Source: JAPLKX01 sp035530195
GTDB lineage: Bacteria; Hydrogenedentota; Hydrogenedentia; Hydrogenedentales; SLHB01
DNA length: 6,179 bases
Assembly: GCA_035530195.1 (NCBI GenBank)
Contig: DATKVG010000024.1
Span: forward strand, 1 to 6,179
Direction of reading: 5' to 3'
Shown here: one piece after another, positions 1 through 4,558 of the stretch
Layout of the letters: every line of letters starts with the position of its first letter
Numbering within the stretch: the stretch's first letter is position 1
The notes under the pieces: generated by a model
Seen by the model: only the letters and a program-made list of their open reading frames with translations
The model's database searches: none
What the model was told of the DNA's origin: nothing
Position numbers and translations under genes: made by a program

Positions 1-1
1 C

Positions 2-514
2 CTGTTCGGGAACGTGACGGGCGTGTCGTGCCTGGGCGTCAATCACATCGACTCACGGTGGGACGAGGCTGGGAAGCAGTATAAGGCCGACACCGAGGAC
101 GCCGCCTACGCCACGTTCACGACCGACCAGGGAATTGTCTGCCATTTCAACTCATCGTGGTGCGTGCGCGTCCGGCGCGACGACCTGCTCACCATCCAGG
201 TGGACGGGATGCGGGGGTCAGCGGTGTCGGGCCTGCGGCAGTGCCGGGTGCAGGCCGACGCCAACACGCCCAAACCCGTGTGGAACCCCGACGTCGACAA
301 CCCCATCGATTTCTACGGCGGCTGGTCGATGATGCCCGACACGATTGTTTACGACAATGCCTTTAAAGCGCAGTGGGAGTTGTATCTGCGCCACGTGGTG
401 CTCGACGAGCCGTTCCGCTGGAACCTGAAGGCCGGCGCAAGAGGAGTCCAACTCGCGGAACTCGGCTACGAGTCGTGGCGCAAGCGCCAGTGGCTGGAAG
501 TAAAGGACGTGTAG
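2..514 (+). CDS. Gfo/Idh/MocA family oxidoreductase, C-terminal part (5' end cut by window)
   Basis: The reading frame is open from the first bases of the window to a TAG at 512-514, so only about the last 170 residues are present. The Rossmann NAD(P)-binding half and the catalytic EKP-type motif lie outside the window. What remains is typical of the alpha/beta C-terminal domain of this family: a beta strand with 'TEDAAYATF', then 'HFNSSWCVRVRRDD', 'VDGMRGSAV', and the family-like ending 'GARGVQLAELGYESWRKRQW'. Family members oxidise or reduce sugars, inositols and related polyols with NAD(P) in the cytoplasm; the substrate cannot be told here. A GTG at 14 is an internal codon, not the start. 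The gene lies upstream of, and in the same direction as, a dehydrogenase and a sugar-isomerase-like gene, which fits carbohydrate metabolism. Family assignment is solid; specificity is unknown. Confidence 0.85.
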   Translation: MFGNVTGVSCLGVNHIDSRWDEAGKQYKADTEDAAYATFTTDQGIVCHFNSSWCVRVRRDDLLTIQVDGMRGSAVSGLRQCRVQADANTPKPVWNPDVDNPIDFYGGWSMMPDTIVYDNAFKAQWELYLRHVVLDEPFRWNLKAGARGVQLAELGYESWRKRQWLEVKDV

Positions 515-587
515 GGAATGTTAAGATCCTTGGAGATCCATGAAATTCACCCATGTTGCCGTAAGTGGCTGTTTATGTTGGAGTTAC

Positions 588-626
588 ATGGAAAAAATTC
601 GTAGTCTGTCCCTAATTTATGACTGA
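588..626 (+). other. Possible leader peptide ORF overlapping the start of the fusion gene
   Basis: A 12-codon frame (MEKIRSLSLIYD) starts at ATG 588 and stops at TGA 624-626. It has a good Shine-Dalgarno, GGAG at 580-583, four bases before the ATG. Its last codons overlap the ATG at 619 of the next gene in another frame. The next gene has no ribosome binding site of its own. This layout would allow translational coupling, but a 12-codon frame can arise by chance, so this is only a candidate. Confidence 0.3.
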
Positions 627-2094
627 TTTGCAGGAGATGCTTGGGCGGGCGGAGTGTTTCTCGGGCCTGGATCCCGGCTCGTTGAAGCTGATGGCGGAGC
701 GGATGCGCCTGCTTAAGTTTGCCACCGGCGAGACGATCTTTTCCGAGGGCGATCCGGGCCGGTTCATGTTTATCGTGAGCCGCGGCCAGATCCGCGTGTT
801 CAAGAAGGCCGACAAAACGCGGCAGGTCCAGATCGCCTTGTTGCGCGAGGGCGACTGCGGCGGCGTGACCAGCATGTTCTTGAATGAGCCGCGGTCGGCA
901 ACGCTTCAGGCGGTGAACGACGTCGAGATCTGGACGCTCGACCAGGAGGAGTTCGATCGCCTGCTCGAGTCCGACCGCCATTTTGCCCGGGCGCTGCTTC
1001 ACTTCATGAGCGAGCAGATGCGGGGGGAGTCGGCGATGCTGGCGCGGCTCGCGCCCAAGGCCGAAGGAACCGGCCTGCGCGTCGCCGTGTTTGACACCAA
1101 ATTGTTCACGCGGGAGACGTTCACCGCCCGAAACCGCGAGCAGTACGCCCTGACGTTTTTCGAGCACCGGCTGAATGAAGACACCGTGAATTTGGCAATG
1201 GCCTTTCCGGTGATCTGCATTTTTGTCAATGACCAGGTCACCGCGCCGATTGCGGAGCGCCTCAAAGAATTTGGGGTCGAACTGGTGGCGTTGCGGGCCG
1301 CGGGCTACAACAACGTCGATCTGGCCGCGTGCGACAAACTCGGGCTCACGGTGGTTCGCGTGCCTCAATACTCGCCGCAGTCCGTGGCGGAACATGCCGT
1401 TGCGCTGATGCTGGTGCTGAACAGACACCTGACGCGGGCGCACGAGCGGGTCCGGGACGGCAACTTCAGCCTCGATGGCCTGGTCGGGTTTGAGATGGCC
1501 GGGCGGACAGTGGGCGTGGTCGGCACCGGCAACATCGGCAAGTTGGCCGCAAGAATCATGTTGGGTTTCGGGTGCAGGGTGCTGGCGTACGACATCCGGC
1601 AGGACCAGGAGTTGGCAGGCTTGCCCGGCTTCGAATACACGGACATGGACCGGCTGCTGCGGGAGTCGGACATCATCACGCTCCATGTGCCGCTGATGCC
1701 GCAAACGCGCCATCTTATCAACGCGGGCGCGCTGGAAAAAATGAAGCCCGGCGTTATGATTATCAATACCAGCCGCGGCGGGCTCGTCGACACACAGGCC
1801 CTCATCGACGGCTTGAAAAGCGGCCATATCGGCAGCGCCGGCCTCGACGTGTACGAGGAGGAGAGCGAGTACTTTTTCGAAGATTACTCGGGCCTCGTAA
1901 TTCGCGACGACGTTCTGGCGCGGCTGCTCACGTTTCCCAACGTGGTGATCACGAGCCACCAGGCGTTCCTGACGCGCGAGGCCCTCATCAACATCGCCGA
2001 CACCACGTTTGCCAACATAAAGCAGTTCCAGGACGGCAAACGCGGCCGCGATCTCACCAACGCCGTCTGCAGTAAAGAAGGCTGTAGGCCGTAG
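619..2094 (+). CDS. Cyclic-nucleotide-binding domain fused to LdhA-type D-lactate dehydrogenase
   Basis: This 491-residue protein has two parts. Residues about 5-135 are a CRP-type cyclic-nucleotide-binding domain: 'GETIFSEGDPGRFMFIVSRG' followed by a phosphate-binding cassette at about 78-95 ending in PRSAT (R92). No DNA-binding helix-turn-helix follows. Residues about 152-480 are a complete D-2-hydroxyacid dehydrogenase closely resembling E. coli LdhA, reducing pyruvate to D-lactate with NADH. Visible landmarks are 'IFVNDQVTAP', the NAD motif GTGNIG (302-307), D325 at the end of the second Rossmann strand (NAD preference), and the catalytic Arg386 in NTSRGG, Glu415 in DVYEEE and His447 in SHQAF. 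LdhA enzymes are about 330 residues, so the sensor domain is an addition of about 150. An in-frame TAA at 613-615 forces the start to 619 or later. No Shine-Dalgarno precedes 619, and a short ORF overlaps it. The last residues (GCRP) come from a heptamer repeat. The domains are certain; allosteric control of the enzyme is inference. Confidence 0.93.
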   Translation: MTDLQEMLGRAECFSGLDPGSLKLMAERMRLLKFATGETIFSEGDPGRFMFIVSRGQIRVFKKADKTRQVQIALLREGDCGGVTSMFLNEPRSATLQAVNDVEIWTLDQEEFDRLLESDRHFARALLHFMSEQMRGESAMLARLAPKAEGTGLRVAVFDTKLFTRETFTARNREQYALTFFEHRLNEDTVNLAMAFPVICIFVNDQVTAPIAERLKEFGVELVALRAAGYNNVDLAACDKLGLTVVRVPQYSPQSVAEHAVALMLVLNRHLTRAHERVRDGNFSLDGLVGFEMAGRTVGVVGTGNIGKLAARIMLGFGCRVLAYDIRQDQELAGLPGFEYTDMDRLLRESDIITLHVPLMPQTRHLINAGALEKMKPGVMIINTSRGGLVDTQALIDGLKSGHIGSAGLDVYEEESEYFFEDYSGLVIRDDVLARLLTFPNVVITSHQAFLTREALINIADTTFANIKQFQDGKRGRDLTNAVCSKEGCRP

Positions 2095-2109
2095 ACTGTA
2101 GACCGTAGG
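2082..2109 (+). repeat. Degenerate heptamer tandem repeat, consensus CYGTAGR, four units
   Basis: Four adjacent 7-base units are readable: CTGTAGG, CCGTAGA, CTGTAGA, CCGTAGG. Read as a 14-base period, the two halves match at 12 of 14 positions. The array runs across the stop codon of the lactate dehydrogenase fusion, supplying its TAG at 2092-2094 and its last codons, and continues into the spacer. Repeat arrays of this look can be dispersed in a genome, but no second clear copy is present in the window. Confidence 0.6.
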
Positions 2110-2150
2110 TAAAGATCGGCTATTCTCTATCTGCGCGAAGTTTTACAGAG

Positions 2151-2156
2151 AAAGGA
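2151..2156 (+). promoter_or_regulatory. Ribosome binding site of the TIM-barrel gene
   Basis: AAAGGA lies six bases before the ATG at 2163, in a normal Shine-Dalgarno position, and supports that start. A weak 6-base inverted repeat (TTCTCT 2123-2128, AGAGAA 2147-2152) abuts it. Its 18-base loop makes a regulatory role doubtful. Confidence 0.65.
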
Positions 2157-2162
2157 TCGGCG

Positions 2163-2984
2163 ATGTTGGAACTACGTGATTTCTCGCGGCTGTGCATTCA
2201 TACGATGACTCACAAGCCCTGGACGCTCACCGACTGCATTGCCGCGTACACAAAGGCCGGTGTGCCGGGCATCACGGTGTGGCGGCACCACCTCGAGCCG
2301 CAGGGGCCGGTCGAGTCGGGGAAGATGCTGGCGGATTCGGGGCTGGCAGTGGTAAGCCTATGCCGCGGCGGGTTTTTCCCTTCGCTGACAAAAGAGGGCC
2401 GGCAGACAGCGGTGGACGACAACCTGCGCGCGATAGACGAAGCGGCGGAGATAGGCGCGCCGCTGGTGGTGCTGGTGCCTGGCGCGGCACCCGGCCAGCC
2501 GCTCGAGGTAAGCCGCACTCAGATCATGGAAGGCATTGCGGCGGTAGCCCCGCATGCGCGGGCCGCCGGTGTGAAACTCGGCATCGAACCATTGCACCCG
2601 ATGTACGCCGACGACCGCTCCGCCGTCAACACGCTGCACCAGGCCAACGACATGGCCGAACAGATCGACGATCCCAACGTCGGCGTGACGGTAGACGTGT
2701 ACCATCTCTGGTGGGACCCGGAAGTCGAGAGCCAGATCGCGCGCGCGGGAAAGCGTATCTTGTCGTTTCACGTGTGCGACTGGCGGACGCCCACCCGCGA
2801 CCTCCTCAACGACCGGGGCCTGATGGGCGAAGGGTGCATCGACGTCCGGCGGATCCGCGGGTGGGTCGAACGCGCCGGCTTTACCGGGTGGATCGAAGTC
2901 GAGGTGTTTTCGACGGAGCACTGGGCCGAGGACCAAGCGGCTTATATCGAGAGGGTCAAGCAGGCGTACCTGCAGTACGTGTGA
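2163..2984 (+). CDS. Sugar phosphate isomerase/epimerase, xylose-isomerase-like TIM barrel
   Basis: A 273-residue cytoplasmic protein of the AP-endonuclease-2/xylose isomerase-like superfamily, a usual length for the single-domain members. The metal-binding set expected of this fold is visible: Glu142 in 'GIEPLHP', Asp178 and His181 in 'VDVYHLWWD', His203 in 'SFHVCDW', and Glu245 or Glu247 in 'GWIEVEVF'. Related enzymes are sugar epimerases or isomerases, and inosose dehydratase or isomerase types. The sequence alone does not choose among them, and the family name is a label of fold rather than of reaction. There is no signal peptide. The start at 2163 is supported by a well-spaced AAAGGA. 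It lies 68 bases after the D-lactate dehydrogenase fusion on the same strand and two genes after a Gfo/Idh/MocA oxidoreductase, a common partner of this family in sugar or inositol pathways. The stop is 3 bases from the stop of the convergent PHP gene. Confidence 0.88.
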   Translation: MLELRDFSRLCIHTMTHKPWTLTDCIAAYTKAGVPGITVWRHHLEPQGPVESGKMLADSGLAVVSLCRGGFFPSLTKEGRQTAVDDNLRAIDEAAEIGAPLVVLVPGAAPGQPLEVSRTQIMEGIAAVAPHARAAGVKLGIEPLHPMYADDRSAVNTLHQANDMAEQIDDPNVGVTVDVYHLWWDPEVESQIARAGKRILSFHVCDWRTPTRDLLNDRGLMGEGCIDVRRIRGWVERAGFTGWIEVEVFSTEHWAEDQAAYIERVKQAYLQYV

Positions 2985-2987
2985 AGG

Positions 2988-3863
2988 TTACTCGTCGCGG
3001 CTGATGAAAAACGGCTGTGTCCAGGCTTTTCTGTCGCCGAACCCCGAGCATTCGAACCGGAAATAGCTGAAAGCCGGTTTGGGCGGGACCGTAAACGCCA
3101 GTTTCTTGCCCTCTGTGACGGCCACCCGGCGCCCGTGGTTGGTGATAACGCTGATCTTCGCTTTCTCGCGCGTCCGCACCTCGATCGTCAGCCCTTTGGA
3201 GCGGATGCGCTCGATCGTGACGCCCGTACTGGCGTAGAACCGCCCCTCTCGCAGCCCTTCGAGGATCGCCGCAGCGGTTCGTTCTCCAGCCGACTGCACC
3301 ACGTTCCAGCCGACGCCGAGGTCGGTCTCGATATGGCAGTCGTCGTCCGCAAAACCCCAGACGTGCCGCCCCTGAGACAGCAGCCGGTCCCATCGGTCGG
3401 TCGCATACGGGTTGCCCTCGACCCACACCGCCACCCCATTGAAGATTTCGAGCCCCGTGTAGCCTTCATATTGCTCGAGTTTCTCCTGGGGGCAATGGTT
3501 GAACGTCGATTCCCAGTTCGGATGGCAAAACACCGACAGCCCGCCGTCCGCACAAATCTCGTTGACCACCCGTTGCCGGTCGGGGTCGGGTGCGACGTGC
3601 CTGGTCGCGCCAACGTGCAACACGTGCGGCCCGTTCGCTGTGACCTCGTTGCCCGGGATCAGCACCATACCCCGCGCGTCAAGCCCGGCCAGGTCGGAAA
3701 CCAGGTCGTGGTCCGTAATCACCAGAAAGTCGTAGCCTTTCCCGGCATACACGTCTATGGTCGCCTGGGGGTCCAGCGGCCCGTCGCTGTTGGCCGTGTG
3801 CGTATGGAGGTTGCCGCGCAACCAGCCGGTCCACTCGTTCTTGTAAGGGCTGACAATCCTCAT
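2988..3863 (-). CDS. PHP-domain metal-dependent hydrolase, CehA/McbA-like
   Basis: A 291-residue protein with the full set of PHP motifs in order: 'NLHTHTANSDG' (His20, His22, Asp27), 'VITDHD' (Asp51-His52-Asp53), 'PGNEV' (Glu73), 'FCHPNW' (His114) and 'FADDDCH' (Asp173-175, His177). These residues bind a cluster of two or three metal ions in phosphoesterases and related hydrolases. The last 80 or so residues, after 'FYASTGVTIERI', are beta-rich and end in 'FSYFRFECSGFG', as in the CehA/McbA branch, whose substrates are mostly unknown. No signal peptide is seen, so it is probably cytoplasmic. The ATG at 3861-3863 has GAGGA at 3870-3874, six bases upstream. A strong terminator separates it from the DUF1858 gene behind it, so it probably has its own promoter in the roughly 30 bases between, although I could not identify one. 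It is convergent with the TIM-barrel gene. Confidence 0.9.
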   Translation of the reverse strand: MRIVSPYKNEWTGWLRGNLHTHTANSDGPLDPQATIDVYAGKGYDFLVITDHDLVSDLAGLDARGMVLIPGNEVTANGPHVLHVGATRHVAPDPDRQRVVNEICADGGLSVFCHPNWESTFNHCPQEKLEQYEGYTGLEIFNGVAVWVEGNPYATDRWDRLLSQGRHVWGFADDDCHIETDLGVGWNVVQSAGERTAAAILEGLREGRFYASTGVTIERIRSKGLTIEVRTREKAKISVITNHGRRVAVTEGKKLAFTVPPKPAFSYFRFECSGFGDRKAWTQPFFISRDE

Positions 3864-3869
3864 TTATGG

Positions 3870-3874
3870 TCCTC
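3870..3874 (-). promoter_or_regulatory. Ribosome binding site of the PHP gene
   Basis: Read on the - strand, GAGGA sits six bases upstream of the ATG at 3863-3861. It supports that start. Confidence 0.6.
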
Positions 3875-3892
3875 GATCCTCCGGTATGCGCT

Positions 3893-3934
3893 GAAAAAAG
3901 CCGGCACCGCCTCGATCGAGGCTATACCGGCTTT
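3893..3934 (-). terminator. Rho-independent terminator with a two-tier hairpin
   Basis: The outer arms AAAGCCGG (3897-3904) and CCGGCTTT (3927-3934) pair perfectly. Inside them is a perfect 14-base palindrome, GCCTCGATCGAGGC (3909-3922). The two tiers are separated by an unpaired 4 x 4 internal loop (CACC at 3905-3908, TATA at 3923-3926). Read on the - strand, the hairpin is followed by a run of six T (3899-3894), so it most likely ends the transcript of the DUF1858 gene, whose stop is 23 bases before it. On the + strand only three T follow, so it is a poor terminator in that direction. Confidence 0.8.
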
Positions 3935-3957
3935 ATGATTATGCCATGCGCGGGTTG

Positions 3958-4197
3958 CTACGCCTGTGTCGCGTCGGGGGTTTCGTCTTCTTCCATCAGG
4001 CCCTCGAGCACTTCGAGCAGCATCGCCTGATCGATCCCGTAACCCTCGCACACCTGGTCCAGCGTCTCGACCTCGTTAATCCGGCAATGCGCGCACCCGC
4101 CGAGATGAAACGCCGCAAACACTTCCGCCACCTTCGGATGTACGGCCATCGCATCGGCTATTGTCATGTCCGGACTGAAATGCTTGTTTTCTGCCAT
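3958..4197 (-). CDS. DUF1858 small redox-disulfide protein (hybrid-cluster-protein-associated type)
   Basis: A 79-residue cytoplasmic protein. The order of motifs fits the DUF1858 family: an N-terminal 'FSPDMTIADAMAVHPKVAEVF' helix region, then 'FHLGGCAHCRI' with a CxxC pair (Cys35, Cys38), then 'ETLDQVCEGYGID' (Cys50), and an acidic tail. Members are short single-domain proteins or parts of larger ones, often encoded near hybrid cluster protein genes in anaerobes. The CxxC is thought to act as a redox-active disulfide, but the biochemical role is not settled. No hybrid cluster protein gene is in this window. The ATG at 4195-4197 has AAAGGA at 4205-4210, seven bases upstream. It is the last gene of a probable three-gene unit with an orphan small protein and a sigma-54 activator, ended by the hairpin at 3893-3934. 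Confidence 0.82.
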   Translation of the reverse strand: MAENKHFSPDMTIADAMAVHPKVAEVFAAFHLGGCAHCRINEVETLDQVCEGYGIDQAMLLEVLEGLMEEDETPDATQA

Positions 4198-4204
4198 GTC
4201 TTAA

Positions 4205-4210
4205 TCCTTT
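4205..4210 (-). promoter_or_regulatory. Ribosome binding site of the DUF1858 gene
   Basis: Read on the - strand, AAAGGA lies seven bases upstream of the ATG at 4197-4195, which fixes that start. Confidence 0.6.
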
Positions 4211-4216
4211 CTGCAA

Positions 4217-4232
4217 GCCCGGTCCGCCGGGC
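4217..4232 (-). other. Short GC hairpin between the orphan gene and the DUF1858 gene
   Basis: GCCCGG (4217-4222) and CCGGGC (4227-4232) form a perfect 6-base-pair stem around a four-base loop. It fills the 39-base gap between two - strand genes and ends six bases before the downstream ribosome binding site. It has no T-run, so it is not a normal terminator. It could be an RNA-processing or stability element, or chance in GC-rich DNA. Confidence 0.4.
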
Positions 4233-4236
4233 CGTA

Positions 4237-4515
4237 TTACTGGGGCCACTGTTCGGAAAACTCCTGCGCCGATGAGTCCATCAGAAGGTCCGGCCGGTAA
4301 AGTTTTTTCACGACCGGATTGCTGTTTCGTTCGATCTCGCCGGTGGCCGGGATCACGGTCACATACCGCAGAATCCGGCCCTCGTCGCTGCACTCATAAA
4401 ACATCCACGCCTCGCCCTTCCCGGGCACCGGCTGGCTCGTCTTATAGTACTTCATCGGCTCTCCGTCAAAGGGCTCGTCTGGAAACATGCCCACGCGGGA
4501 ATAAATTCCAGCCAT
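4237..4515 (-). CDS. Small protein of unknown function, 92 residues
   Basis: I do not recognise this family. The protein is soluble, with no membrane segment, signal peptide or metal-binding cysteine cluster (one Cys, Cys42). It is rich in aromatic residues in the middle ('KGEAWMFYECSDEGRILRYV') and looks like a compact beta fold ending in a helix ('SSAQEFSEQW'). The start is uncertain. The ATG at 4515 has AGGAG directly touching it, too close for normal use. The internal ATG at 4455 (Met21, 'MKYYKTS') has GGAG at 4461-4464 with a normal 5-base gap and would give 72 residues. I keep the long form because the first 20 codons read like coding sequence, but the short form is a serious alternative. 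It sits between a sigma-54 activator (43 bases upstream) and a DUF1858 gene (39 bases downstream) on the same strand. Co-transcription is likely. Confidence 0.7.
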   Translation of the reverse strand: MAGIYSRVGMFPDEPFDGEPMKYYKTSQPVPGKGEAWMFYECSDEGRILRYVTVIPATGEIERNSNPVVKKLYRPDLLMDSSAQEFSEQWPQ

Positions 4516-4558
4516 CTCCTAATCATAACACGTGCCGACGCCGCGCCGCCACGCCCCG

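Noticed and set aside
515..618. Promoter or terminator between the oxidoreductase gene and the fusion gene
   Set aside because: A TTGCCG at 556-561 has no -10 box at an acceptable distance, and no hairpin with a T-run is present. Nothing could be supported beyond the small leader ORF.
547..1959. A 470-codon open frame on the - strand opposite the D-lactate dehydrogenase fusion
   Set aside because: Its translation has no recognisable motif and is rich in His, Arg and Gln as expected for the antisense of a GC-rich gene. The + strand protein carries every catalytic motif of LdhA, so the antisense frame is a shadow.
2123..2152. Inverted repeat TTCTCT/AGAGAA before the TIM-barrel gene as a riboswitch or attenuator
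   Set aside because: It has only six weak base pairs with an 18-base loop and no conserved RNA motif. It overlaps the ribosome site by two bases, and chance is the simpler explanation.
3135..3938. A 267-codon + strand open frame over the PHP gene
   Set aside because: It is antisense to a gene with all PHP motifs intact, has a low-complexity Arg/Val/Pro-rich translation, and runs through the terminator hairpin.
4516..4545. A possible -24/-12 (sigma-54) promoter on the - strand, CGGCACG followed by ATGA, before the orphan gene
   Set aside because: The -24 half resembles the consensus, but the -12 GC is missing, so it does not meet the minimum for a sigma-54 promoter.
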